NCBI GenBank assembly: GCA_031279745.1
Contig: JAITHN010000081.1
Location: 1-6,868, forward strand
DNA length: 6,868 nt
Origin: Streptococcaceae bacterium
GTDB lineage: Bacteria > Bacillota > Bacilli > Lactobacillales > Streptococcaceae
Direction of reading: 5' to 3'
Under the pieces are notes generated by a model. That model was not told the origin of the DNA and ran no database searches. It saw nothing but the letters and a program-made list of their open reading frames with translations. This document shows, piece by piece, positions 1 to 5,964 of the stretch (its first letter is position 1; the number at the start of each line of letters is the position of its first letter). The position numbers and the translations under genes are program-made.

Positions 1-1
1 C

Positions 2-922
2 GTTGCTCCCGAAGCAGTGATTGAATCACTTGATGTTGAACATTTATATCAAATTCCATTGAACTTGCAAGCTCAAAACATGGATAAAATCGTGACGGAA
101 CATTTGAAACTGGATGTTCCAGAAGCGGATATGGTCGAATGGACGGCGATGGTCAACAAAGTACTCAACTTACAAAAGAAAGTCAAAATTGCCCTTGTTG
201 GGAAATATGTTGAGTTGCCAGATGCCTACCTTTCAGTTGTTGAAGCACTGAAACATGCAGGTTATGCATGGGATAGCGAGATCGATTTACAATGGGTAAA
301 CTCAAATGATGTTACAAGAAGTAATATTGCTGAGTTAGTGAAAGATGCTGACGGAATCATTGTTCCTGGAGGATTTGGTGAACGTGGTACGGAAGGCAAA
401 ATCGAAGCCATTCGCTATGCGAGAGAAAATGATGTTCCAATGCTTGGGATCTGTCTTGGAATGCAATTGACATGTGTTGAATTTGGTCGAAATGTAGCTG
501 GATTAACAGATGCGAATTCGAAAGAGTTGAATCCTGAGACGCCTTATAATGTGATTGACTTAATGGCAGACCAAGAAAACATTGAAAATCTTGGGGGAAC
601 TCTTCGTCTAGGTTTATATCCTGCGAAATTGAAAAAAGAAACGGTCACTTCGGTAGCATATGATGGAGTTGAAGTTGTACAAAAGCGTCATCGTCATAGA
701 TATGAATTTAACAATAAGTTTAGAGAACAGTTTGAAGAATTAGGATTGGTCTTCTCAGGTGTGAGTCCTGACAACCGATTAGTTGAAATCGTTGAATTAC
801 CAGATCACAAATTCTTCGTTGCTTGCCAATACCATCCAGAATTGACAAGCCGTCCAAATCGCCCAGAAGGATTGTACAAAGCCTTTATCGGAGCGGCAGT
901 AAAAAATAACGAATCAAAATAA
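2..922 (+). CDS. pyrG: CTP synthase, C-terminal part (5' end outside window)
   Basis: This enzyme makes CTP from UTP, ATP and glutamine in the cytoplasm, the last step of pyrimidine nucleotide synthesis. The open frame enters from the left edge and contributes 306 residues. The family is about 530 residues long, so the N-terminal half of the synthetase domain is missing. The end of the synthetase domain (PEAVIESL...YQIPLNL) leads into a class I glutamine amidotransferase domain from about residue 60 of the fragment (VKIALVGKYVELPDAY). The oxyanion-loop region PGGFGERG, the nucleophile motif GICLGMQ (Cys codon at 452-454) and the His-Glu of the triad in QYHPE (His codon at 833-835) are all present. 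The motif KRHRHRYEFN is also typical. The gene looks intact to its TAA and is followed by a terminator. Its promoter lies outside the window. Confidence 0.97.
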   Translation, partial: VAPEAVIESLDVEHLYQIPLNLQAQNMDKIVTEHLKLDVPEADMVEWTAMVNKVLNLQKKVKIALVGKYVELPDAYLSVVEALKHAGYAWDSEIDLQWVNSNDVTRSNIAELVKDADGIIVPGGFGERGTEGKIEAIRYARENDVPMLGICLGMQLTCVEFGRNVAGLTDANSKELNPETPYNVIDLMADQENIENLGGTLRLGLYPAKLKKETVTSVAYDGVEVVQKRHRHRYEFNNKFREQFEELGLVFSGVSPDNRLVEIVELPDHKFFVACQYHPELTSRPNRPEGLYKAFIGAAVKNNESK

Positions 923-976
923 ATAGGAACCGCTCGTGAAGTGAAGTCAAGATTCTTAACACTACGGTCGGAACTC

Positions 977-1007
977 AAAACGGAAGCCAAGTCGGTTTCC
1001 GTTTTTT
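977..1007 (+). terminator. Rho-independent terminator of pyrG
   Basis: The left arm AAAACGGAAGCC (977-988) pairs with 994-1005 through 12 base pairs, one of them a G-T wobble. The loop is AAGTC and a run of six T follows the stem at 1002-1007. It begins 54 bases after the pyrG stop codon. The A-rich left flank means it could also work on the other strand. Confidence 0.9.
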
Positions 1008-1051
1008 GTGGATAGGGAAACGAGCTAGAAGTTTCCATTCGCGGTCTCAGC

Positions 1052-1280
1052 GATGCAAAGTCAGTCCTGCTTTTGATTCAAGAAGACACGCCTTTACGAT
1101 TCGATAACTCCCCCGCTTACGGTTCGAGAACCCCCATTGAGGATTCAAGAAGACACGCCTTTATGATTCGAGTAAAAACACTCTCTAAGACTAGAGAAGT
1201 CACGGCTTTAAGACTCGGGAAGCCTTCCTCTTGAAGATTCGAGAAGACATCCTTTATGGCTCAAAAAGCCATCCTGCTAT
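1052..1280. repeat. Degenerate 23-bp tandem repeat array, about 10 units
   Basis: Reading + strand, units start at 1052, 1075, 1098, 1121, 1142, 1165, 1190, 1213, 1236 and 1258, with lengths of 21-25 bp and most exactly 23. The first half has consensus GATTCGAGAAG; the second half is roughly ACRCCTTTAT with more drift. The two best-matched units (1075-1097 and 1142-1164) agree at 22 of 23 positions and are separated by two diverged ones. The outermost units (1052, 1258) are the most drifted but share a TCCTGCT core. The period is not a multiple of three and no frame stays open, so the array is non-coding. No unique spacers separate the units, so it is not CRISPR. Confidence 0.8.
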
Positions 1281-1292
1281 GATCTAGGCAAT

Positions 1293-1321
1293 AAAAGAGC
1301 ACAAACCTGTTGTGCGCTTTT
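1293..1321 (-). terminator. Terminator of yjbH, possibly bidirectional
   Basis: The arms AAAAGAGCACAA (1293-1304) and TTGTGCGCTTTT (1310-1321) form a stem with a single A-G mismatch and a 5-nt loop. On the - strand the hairpin starts about four bases after the yjbH stop codon and ends in CTTTTATT. On the + strand it ends in CTTTTGTTTT, so it can also stop residual transcription from the pyrG side. Confidence 0.8.
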
Positions 1322-1324
1322 GTT

Positions 1325-1960
1325 TTATAGATAAATTAATTTTTTTAAATTAGGACCCTCATGTTGCCAAGAATTTTTTGGGAGATCATGGGAGCCTTTA
1401 TTAAAATTTCTTTTCTGGAAATTCATAATGTTCTCAAGGATATCATTTTCAAACAATAGCCCATCCTCATCACTGCCATAATCGAACACAACAGCGGAAG
1501 GATATGTTTGTATGCCCATATCAACGGCCATTTGCTGGGTAGATACAAATGAACGCTTCATTGTATCCGTTTGTCTATCTGTCAAAAAGTCATCCATATT
1601 GAGTTTGATTTTCTTAGCAATTTCCGTTGCTATTTCGTTTGAATACTCATTATTCTTAATAGCAACTTCATTCTGAAGACTTTTGATAAATTCACGACCT
1701 TTTCGTCTACCCTGCAATTGCGCTGCTTTTGCATCGAGTGTTGCAGAATAGCTTGTTTCAAAAAGTAGATTCAACTGCTCGATTGAAAATCTCCTCTTCC
1801 CTCTTTTGTGAAGGGTGTCTCGAATGGCGCGCAAGCTTACAAATGGAACGAAACGGAAGTAGATTTTGGAATCGTAAAGCTTGGCAAGTTCTTCCAATTT
1901 CTCTTCTATCAACAAACACTCGTCATCAAGAGGATTTACGAATAAATATACTTCGAACAA
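1325..1960 (-). CDS. yjbH: YjbH/SpxH-like ClpXP adaptor (DsbA-family thioredoxin fold)
   Basis: The 211-residue product resembles YjbH (SpxH), the cytoplasmic adaptor that presents the stress regulator Spx to the ClpXP protease. It opens with a thioredoxin-fold strand and active-site region, FEVYLFVNPLDDEC (residues 2-15). A helical insertion follows (about 55-140, including TSYSATLDAKAAQLQGRRKGREF), then a cis-Pro loop QTYPSAVVF (151-159). There is no signal peptide, so it is not an exported DsbA. The family CXXC is reduced to D12-x-x-C15, so a disulfide oxidoreductase role is unlikely. It is shorter than Bacillus YjbH, mainly lacking the N-terminal extension and part of the C-terminus. The start is TTG, supported by AAGGAGG seven bases upstream. 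Assignment rests on these motifs and on the yjbK-relQ neighbourhood; the Spx role is inferred from orthologues. Confidence 0.85.
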   Translation of the reverse strand: MFEVYLFVNPLDDECLLIEEKLEELAKLYDSKIYFRFVPFVSLRAIRDTLHKRGKRRFSIEQLNLLFETSYSATLDAKAAQLQGRRKGREFIKSLQNEVAIKNNEYSNEIATEIAKKIKLNMDDFLTDRQTDTMKRSFVSTQQMAVDMGIQTYPSAVVFDYGSDEDGLLFENDILENIMNFQKRNFNKGSHDLPKNSWQHEGPNLKKLIYL

Positions 1961-1967
1961 ACCAACA

Positions 1968-1974
1968 CCTCCTT
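1968..1974 (-). promoter_or_regulatory. Ribosome binding site deciding the yjbH TTG start
   Basis: AAGGAGG on the - strand lies seven bases before the TTG at 1958-1960. It is a near-perfect anti-SD match, and no ATG or GTG in this frame competes with it. Confidence 0.85.
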
Positions 1975-1976
1975 AA

Positions 1977-2044
1977 GTCTATACTTTAATTTAACAAAAA
2001 TTTTAAAATTTTTGAAACGATAGCATGTCAATAAAAGTATAGAC
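1977..2044. repeat. 11-bp inverted repeat around an AT palindrome upstream of yjbH
   Basis: GTCTATACTTT at 1977-1987 is repeated exactly in inverted orientation (AAAGTATAGAC) at 2034-2044. Between them lies a perfect 20-bp palindrome at 1995-2014 (core AAAAATTTTAAAATTTTT). The two symmetry centres differ by six bases. The outer arms flank the candidate promoter, the layout of a paired operator, but no regulator can be named from the sequence. Confidence 0.6.
2002..2031 (-). promoter_or_regulatory. Candidate promoter of yjbH
   Basis: A consensus -35 TTGACA (- strand, 2026-2031) is followed 17-18 bases later by TTTTAA/TTTAAA as a weak -10, inside a long AT palindrome. Transcription would begin near 1995 and leave a leader of about 35 bases before the TTG. 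The -35 is convincing and the -10 is poor. A near-consensus TATACT lies just upstream of the -35 and could serve a second start. Confidence 0.35.
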
Positions 2045-2137
2045 ATACATATGGATTGACGGAGGATTTCTCATTTTCATAACTGAAGTACGCTTCTCCC
2101 GCATCATTCAAAAGTTACGCACACCTCCAGAATTACT

Positions 2138-2728
2138 TTAAAGTTGGAGCGCTTCAGCCATCCGCCCCACCTTGTTTTTGGCTTTTATATAAGGAAGTTG
2201 ATGTTCTTCAAGAAAGAGGAAAAAATCAGATTTTCCTTGTATCGCCTCTGCCACTTCAAGTTCCAACTCATAGTCTGTAATCCCAGCATAATCACTTTTA
2301 TCGATGGCGAGAAGCCCAATCGGAAGTTGAATTTCTAAACGTTTCGTCTCGAGTTCTCCGAATTTTCTAAGTTTAGAAAAAGAGAGTTCCAAAGGTTGGA
2401 AAAACGGAATGTAACTTTCGGTTTCTGGAAACTCAGATTGATCGATGTATTGATTTGCAACAGTGAGATTCATCTTGTTATTGATTTCAAGACGCCCCGT
2501 CTTCTTTGGTACTTTTAAGGTTGATTCAGCAAAGGAATCTGAATCAATGGTGCGGATTCTTAGCCCATACTTGTTTGCCTTTAAAACAAAATCTGGGCTA
2601 TCGTAATAAGCATTTTTCTGTTTGATGTTCTTGAATGTTTTTGTGGAAGATTGAAAGTGTTGTACCAATCTTTCATAATCTCTCTTCGTCAACATCGTCT
2701 TATATTCTATTTCTAAATTTTCAGCCAT
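2138..2728 (-). CDS. yjbK: CYTH domain protein (YjbK family)
   Basis: The 196-residue protein carries the CYTH (CyaB-thiamine triphosphatase) fold, an eight-stranded tunnel that binds triphosphate groups with divalent metal. The signature ExExK is E6-I-E8-Y-K10. Further conserved charged strands are GLRIRT (55-60), STLKVPKK (69-76), ETKRLEIQL (127-135), DYELELEVAE (152-161) and the C-terminal KAKNKVGRM (182-190), so all expected strands are present. Length is normal for the Firmicutes family. Some CYTH enzymes hydrolyse inorganic triphosphate or thiamine triphosphate. The substrate here is unknown, and adenylate cyclase activity is unlikely. The ATG start has GAGGTG six bases upstream. It is divergent from relQ and co-directional with yjbH, which lies 177 bases downstream. 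The truncated haemoglobin gene yjbI found between them in Bacillus is absent. Confidence 0.9.
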   Translation of the reverse strand: MAENLEIEYKTMLTKRDYERLVQHFQSSTKTFKNIKQKNAYYDSPDFVLKANKYGLRIRTIDSDSFAESTLKVPKKTGRLEINNKMNLTVANQYIDQSEFPETESYIPFFQPLELSFSKLRKFGELETKRLEIQLPIGLLAIDKSDYAGITDYELELEVAEAIQGKSDFFLFLEEHQLPYIKAKNKVGRMAEALQL

Positions 2729-2744
2729 AATTCACCTCGAAAAC

Positions 2745-2773
2745 ACTATACTCCTGAAGTGAAATAGGAGCAA
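2745..2773 (-). promoter_or_regulatory. Candidate promoter of the CYTH gene
   Basis: On the - strand TATAGT (2745-2750) is a good -10, and TTGCTC (2768-2773) stands 17 bases upstream as a partial -35. The transcript would have a leader of about 10-12 bases that still includes the GAGGTG ribosome site. An inverted repeat CTCCT (2751-2755) / AGGAG (2766-2770) fills the promoter spacer. Confidence 0.5.
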
Positions 2774-2790
2774 ATGGAACGATTGTAGTA

Positions 2791-2799
2791 TGGTAAAAT
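2791..2799 (+). promoter_or_regulatory. Extended -10 promoter of the relQ operon
   Basis: TGGTAAAAT matches an extended -10 (TGnTAnAAT type). There is no good -35, with CAAATG at the 17-base position, as expected for extended -10 promoters. It lies 20 bases before the relQ ATG and just before its GGAGGTGA ribosome site (2808-2815), so the leader would be short. Confidence 0.5.
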
Positions 2800-2819
2800 A
2801 GAAGCACGGAGGTGAGCGT

Positions 2820-3482
2820 ATGGATAGGAATTGGGAACTGTTTTTAGATCCGTATGTCCAGGCAGTTGGAGAGTTGAAGGTCAAATTAAGAGGTGTTCGC
2901 AAGCAATACCACAAACAGAATTTGATTAGCCCGATTGAATTTGTAACGGGACGGGTCAAACCGGTGGAAAGTATACTCAAAAAATCAGAAATTCGAGGAG
3001 TGAACATTGAAAAAGTAGAAGAAGAGATGCAAGATATTGCAGGACTTCGTGTCATGGTTCAGTTCATAGAAGATATTCAAATTGTTGTCGGGCTACTTCG
3101 CCAGAGAAAGGATTTTTCGATTGTCGAAGAGAGAGATTATATTTCCAACAAGAAAAAAAGTGGGTATAGAAGTTACCATGTCGTTATAAAATATCCTGTT
3201 CAGACGATTGAGGGACAAAAGGATATATTAGCGGAGATTCAAATCCGAACACTTGCGATGAATTTTTGGGCGACCATTGAGCATTCATTGAACTACAAAT
3301 ATAAGGGGGAATTCCCTGAAGAAATAAAATATAGGTTGGAAACCAGCGCAGAAATTTCAGCACAGCTCGATGAGGAAATGTCCCAGATTCGTGAAGAAAT
3401 CTTAGAAGCGCAAAAACTATATGAGCCGATTCGCCAAAAAGAACTGAAAGATGCAGTAGGGAATGTAGATGACAACGACTAA
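2820..3482 (+). CDS. relQ: Small alarmone synthetase RelQ (GTP/GDP pyrophosphokinase)
   Basis: This 220-residue small alarmone synthetase transfers pyrophosphate from ATP to GDP or GTP (and often GMP), making (p)ppGpp in the cytoplasm. It contains only a RelA/SpoT synthetase domain, with no HD hydrolase and no TGS or ACT domains, so it cannot degrade the alarmone. Visible motifs are VTGRVKPVESILKK (42-55), the metal-binding region QDIAGLRVMV (71-80, Asp72), the nucleotide-binding segment RDYISNKKKSGYRSYH (105-120) and the catalytic strand AEIQIRTLAMNFWATIEH (138-155, Glu139). The acidic C-terminal helices (170-210) match those used for tetramer formation in RelQ. The ATG start has GGAGGTGA upstream. 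It heads an operon with nadK, whose start lies inside its last 14 bases, and with an RluA-type gene. This is the yjbM-yjbN-yjbO order of Bacillus. Confidence 0.95.
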   Translation: MDRNWELFLDPYVQAVGELKVKLRGVRKQYHKQNLISPIEFVTGRVKPVESILKKSEIRGVNIEKVEEEMQDIAGLRVMVQFIEDIQIVVGLLRQRKDFSIVEERDYISNKKKSGYRSYHVVIKYPVQTIEGQKDILAEIQIRTLAMNFWATIEHSLNYKYKGEFPEEIKYRLETSAEISAQLDEEMSQIREEILEAQKLYEPIRQKELKDAVGNVDDND

Positions 3483-4287
3483 AATGAAAAAGAATAAAGT
3501 TGCGATTGTAGTCAGCGATAGCGAGGAATCATTTAAAGTAAAAAATAAATTGATCGAAAGAATCCACCAAAGTGGCCAATTAGAATTGGATGAATTTTTT
3601 CCTGGGATTGTGATTTCCATTGGGGGTGATGGGACGTTTTTAAGAGCGTTCCACCAGTATCGAAACAGACTAGATGAAGTTTCGTTTGTTGGAATTCACA
3701 CGGGGCATCTTGGATTTTATACAGATTGGCTTGCAGAAGAAGTGGATGAGTTGATGGAAATTCTTGAAAGTGAGCAGAAAAGAATTAATTCATACCCGCT
3801 TTTAGAGATTACAACGGAAAAGTCTGACGGCACGAAAGAGAAACATATCGCCCTTAATGAGGCGACTATACGCAAGAGCTCGGCAACGTGGAAAGGGGAA
3901 ATCTTTATTTCTGGAGAATTTTTTGAAAATTTTCGAGGAGATGGGATTAGCATTTCAACACCAACTGGCTCAACAGGATACAATAAATCTATCGGAGGAG
4001 CAGTCGTGCATCCAAGCATTGCGACTCTACAATTGTCGGAGATTGCGTCATTAAACAACCGAGTCTTTCGAACGCTCGGAAGTTCATTAATTATTGGCCC
4101 AGAAGAAGATTTATCCGTACATATCACTGACAGTGAAGGAACTATTCTGACAATGGATAATTTAGAATTTCCATGCAATGACTTGCAACGCGCGTTTTTC
4201 AAGATTTCAAAAAAGAAAGTTTCTTTTCTTGCTGAAAAAGATGTGACTTTTTGGCGCCGCGTTCGAACAGCGTTTATTGGAGAATAG
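3469..4287 (+). CDS. nadK: NAD kinase
   Basis: NAD kinase phosphorylates NAD to NADP with ATP or polyphosphate in the cytoplasm and controls the NADPH pool. The 272-residue product shows the invariant GGDG motif (52-55, in ISIGGDGTFLRAFH) with catalytic Asp54. It also has the NE pair (N130-E131 in ALNEATI) and the glycine-rich signature GDGISISTPTGSTGY (157-171), followed by GGAVVHPS. Length and domain order are normal. The ATG at 3469 overlaps the relQ end by 14 bases and has AGGGA six bases upstream. The next ATG (3484), after the relQ stop, has no ribosome site, so the overlapping start is preferred. The overlap suggests translational coupling to relQ. Confidence 0.95.
   Translation: MTTTKMKKNKVAIVVSDSEESFKVKNKLIERIHQSGQLELDEFFPGIVISIGGDGTFLRAFHQYRNRLDEVSFVGIHTGHLGFYTDWLAEEVDELMEILESEQKRINSYPLLEITTEKSDGTKEKHIALNEATIRKSSATWKGEIFISGEFFENFRGDGISISTPTGSTGYNKSIGGAVVHPSIATLQLSEIASLNNRVFRTLGSSLIIGPEEDLSVHITDSEGTILTMDNLEFPCNDLQRAFFKISKKKVSFLAEKDVTFWRRVRTAFIGE
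4279..4282 (+). promoter_or_regulatory. Ribosome binding site deciding the rlu TTG start
   Basis: GGAG lies six bases before the TTG at 4289 and inside the end of nadK. The other in-frame TTG at 4277 has no purine-rich sequence at the right distance, so the downstream TTG is chosen. Confidence 0.6.
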
Positions 4288-4288
4288 T

Positions 4289-5176
4289 TTGGAATTTTCA
4301 TGGACATATACAGGGGAATCCCCTGTTCAACTAAAAAAATTTATAAAAGAGCAAGGAGTGAGTCGTGCGCTCCTTTCAAAAATCAAGTTTCAAGGTGGGG
4401 AAATTCGTGTTGATGGACGTGTGCAAAATGTTTTATATCTCTTAAAGGATGGAGAAACCCTTACGGTCACCATGCCTACGGAATTGGAACATGAAACGGT
4501 GTTGGTGGATGAAGCGGATATTGAGATTGTTTATGAGGATCCGCATTATTTAGTCGTGAATAAGCCAGCAGAGACGGCAAGCATCCCCTCTCAATATCAT
4601 CCGAATGGTACGATGGCAAATCGTGTGAAGAACTACTATAAAAAGATGAACTATCCGGATCAGGTGATTCATGTAGTGACACGACTCGACCGGGACACTA
4701 CGGGATTAATGCTATTTGCCAAACACAGTTTTGCGCATGGCATGTTGGATAAAGCTCTTCGAAATAAGGAAGTGAAGAAAACCTATCAAGCGGTAGTAGG
4801 TGGAAATGTTGCAGAACTCGCATTTTCTGGGGAAATAAAAGCACCGATCACTAGAGACATGACCTCTCTTCTAAAAAGGAAGGTGGGGGATGGAAAAGAG
4901 GCGCACACCTCTTATAAATTGCTTTTTCGAAATGATAAAATCGCGCTCGTTGAAGTTCAGCTACATACTGGTAGAACCCATCAGATTCGTGTGCACTTCG
5001 AGTATTTGGGCACTCCCCTTTTGGGAGATGAAATGTATGGTGGAAGAATGGATTTAGGGATAAAAAGGCAAGCGCTGCATTGTTCAAATCTTGAATTTGT
5101 ACACCCCTTTAAGGGTGAAATTCTTTCTTTTTACCAAGAATTACCATCGGATATGGCAGCGTTCAGAAAGGAGTAA
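4289..5176 (+). CDS. yjbO: RluA/RluD-family RNA pseudouridine synthase (YjbO-like)
   Basis: The 295-residue enzyme isomerises specific uridines to pseudouridine in RNA, most likely 23S rRNA; the target site cannot be read from the sequence. An S4-like RNA-binding segment opens the protein (VQLKKFIKEQGVSRALLSKI and GEIRVDGRVQ, about 13-46). The catalytic domain has the entry strand VYEDPHYLVVNKPA (81-94). Motif II, HVVTRLDRDTTGLMLFAK (128-145), carries catalytic Asp134. The third signature, LHTGRTHQIRVHFEYLG (225-241), is followed by PLLGDEMYGG. All key residues are intact and the length is normal. The preferred TTG start is one base after the nadK stop; an upstream TTG at 4277 would add four residues. 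No ATG is available near the start. The gene ends one base before the LPXTG gene. Confidence 0.9.
   Translation: MEFSWTYTGESPVQLKKFIKEQGVSRALLSKIKFQGGEIRVDGRVQNVLYLLKDGETLTVTMPTELEHETVLVDEADIEIVYEDPHYLVVNKPAETASIPSQYHPNGTMANRVKNYYKKMNYPDQVIHVVTRLDRDTTGLMLFAKHSFAHGMLDKALRNKEVKKTYQAVVGGNVAELAFSGEIKAPITRDMTSLLKRKVGDGKEAHTSYKLLFRNDKIALVEVQLHTGRTHQIRVHFEYLGTPLLGDEMYGGRMDLGIKRQALHCSNLEFVHPFKGEILSFYQELPSDMAAFRKE
5165..5173 (+). promoter_or_regulatory. Ribosome binding site deciding the LPXTG gene start
   Basis: AGAAAGGAG lies four bases before the ATG at 5178 and overlaps the last codons of the pseudouridine synthase gene. It favours this ATG over upstream in-frame codons from 5091, which overlap the preceding gene and lack such a site. 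Confidence 0.85.
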
Positions 5177-5177
5177 T

Positions 5178-5723
5178 ATGAAAACGACAATAGTAATTAT
5201 GCTTTTTTTCATTCCTTTTCTCTGTCAGAGAGAGGCACAAGCCGTGCAATCAGACAATGACAGTCAAGTACAGACATTCTCTGTGATCATTAAGGGAAAG
5301 ACTGGGGAGAGGGCCTATCCTGATGTACAGTTTCTCTTGGGAAAAATAGGAGAGAAACGGGAGTTTTTATCTTCTGATTTATCTTCCTGGACGGCGAATC
5401 CAACTGATGCTAAACGTTATTCTTCTGATGAATTAGGCTTAATCCATATCGACACCTCCAGTTTGAAAGACGGAGAGTATCTATTGGCACAAGTGAGCAA
5501 TCCTGAAGAAAAAGTCTTGGCTGACGAGAACCATGCTATCCCTTTTACCACAATAGCTGGAGGAATCATCAAAATCCTCTGTTATGACAAAGAAGCGATG
5601 CCTCCCAAAACGTTACCTGTAACCGGAAAAACGCATGTGCCTTTCACTCTCAACAAGGCTTTGATCGCTCTAATTATTTCCATATCTTCGTTTTCCTTGT
5701 GGGGTCTAACAAAACGAATATAG
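5178..5723 (+). CDS. Small LPXTG cell-wall-anchored protein with a SpaA/Cna-B-like domain
   Basis: The 181-residue product should be exported and linked to peptidoglycan by sortase A. A signal peptide (MKTTIVIMLFFIPFLCQREAQA, with a space of one Lys near the start and likely cleavage after AQA at 22) is followed by one beta-rich domain (about 32-137). The C-terminal sorting signal is LPVTG (146-150), a hydrophobic segment (about 161-177) and the charged tail TKRI. The phrase GLIHIDTSSLKDGEYLLAQVSNPEE resembles in two parts, GLIHIDTSSL and DGEYLLAQVSNP, the end strands of SpaA/Cna-B pilin-type domains. No Lys-Asn isopeptide pair can be assigned. It has one domain only, so it could be a pilus tip, base or spacer protein, or a simple surface protein; the ligand is unknown. 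It starts one base after the pseudouridine synthase stop, where pta/eutD is often found in related species. No sortase gene is in the window. Confidence 0.85.
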   Translation: MKTTIVIMLFFIPFLCQREAQAVQSDNDSQVQTFSVIIKGKTGERAYPDVQFLLGKIGEKREFLSSDLSSWTANPTDAKRYSSDELGLIHIDTSSLKDGEYLLAQVSNPEEKVLADENHAIPFTTIAGGIIKILCYDKEAMPPKTLPVTGKTHVPFTLNKALIALIISISSFSLWGLTKRI

Positions 5724-5801
5724 TTGGATGAAAAGTGGTACGGAGTTGGTGCAGTTGTGTACAAGTCACTTCAAAATTGTAGTTGGCACAAAGGGACTTG
5801 T

Positions 5802-5949
5802 TCATCCCTTGGACGCACCAGTAGATGATTCACAAACCAGGGGGGACTCCACTGACGTGGTCATCCCTTGGACGGCCAGTAGATGATTCACAAACCAGGG
5901 GGGGAACTCCACTGACGTGGTCATCCCTTAGACGCGCCAGTAGATGATT
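5802..5949. repeat. Tandem 59/60-bp repeat, about 2.5 copies
   Basis: Copies start at TCATCCCTT: 5802-5860 (59 bp), 5861-5920 (60 bp) and a partial third, 5921-5949. Copies 1 and 2 differ only near the GGACGCACCAG/GGACGGCCAG segment and in the G run (six G then ACT, against seven G then AACT). Each full unit contains CCAGTAGATGATTCACAAA, a G run, and the small hairpin CCAC-TGAC-GTGG. About 56 percent of unit 1 is G+C by hand count, clearly above the flanking genes. Sequence just upstream (5779-5810, GTAGTTGGCACAAAGGGACT then TCATCCCTT) looks like an older shortened copy. The unit length change breaks any shared reading frame. Confidence 0.9.
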
Positions 5950-5964
5950 GAAAGGAATGTCTTC

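Larger units (their letters stand above)
923..1324. other. Gene-free spacer between convergent pyrG and yjbH
   Basis: This 402-base gap lies between two converging genes. It holds the pyrG terminator (977-1007), about 44 bases without recognisable features, the 23-bp repeat array (1052-1280) and the yjbH terminator (1293-1321). I see no open frame with a ribosome binding site and no promoter here. The array between the two terminators is therefore probably little transcribed, which is an inference. Confidence 0.7.

Noticed and set aside
1112..1140. tRNA T-arm-like GGTTCGAGAACC
   Set aside because: The motif is one unit of the 23-bp array. No acceptor, D or anticodon arm can be built around it.
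1052..1280. Repeat array as a CRISPR
   Set aside because: The units abut one another with no unique spacers, they are degenerate, and no cas gene is present in the window.
2003..2107. Short - strand frame of 34 codons (MMREKRTS...) between the CYTH gene and yjbH
   Set aside because: The nearest ribosome-site-like GGAGGTG is too far from the ATG, the frame runs through the yjbH promoter region, and it resembles no known protein.
2028..2111. Short - strand TTG frame of 27 codons (NDAGEAYFSYENEK...) as a leader peptide or gene remnant
   Set aside because: It has a weak start with poor spacing to GGAGGTG, it overlaps the candidate -35, and it shows no match to the missing yjbI haemoglobin.
3717..4307. 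Long - strand frame opposite nadK
   Set aside because: It is a mirror of a well-supported NAD kinase gene. It has no family motifs, and its ribosome site and neighbours do not support it.
5091..5177. Upstream extension of the LPXTG protein to a start at 5091
   Set aside because: It would overlap the pseudouridine synthase gene by more than 80 bases and bury the signal peptide. The ATG at 5178 has a strong ribosome site.
5728..5886. 52-codon + strand frame running into the 59/60-bp repeats
   Set aside because: There is no ribosome binding site before its ATG, and the frame is lost in the second repeat copy because the unit length changes.
5802..5949. Tandem repeats as a phage or element attachment site
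   Set aside because: There is no integrase, transposase or tRNA nearby, and the copies are adjacent rather than flanking an insert.
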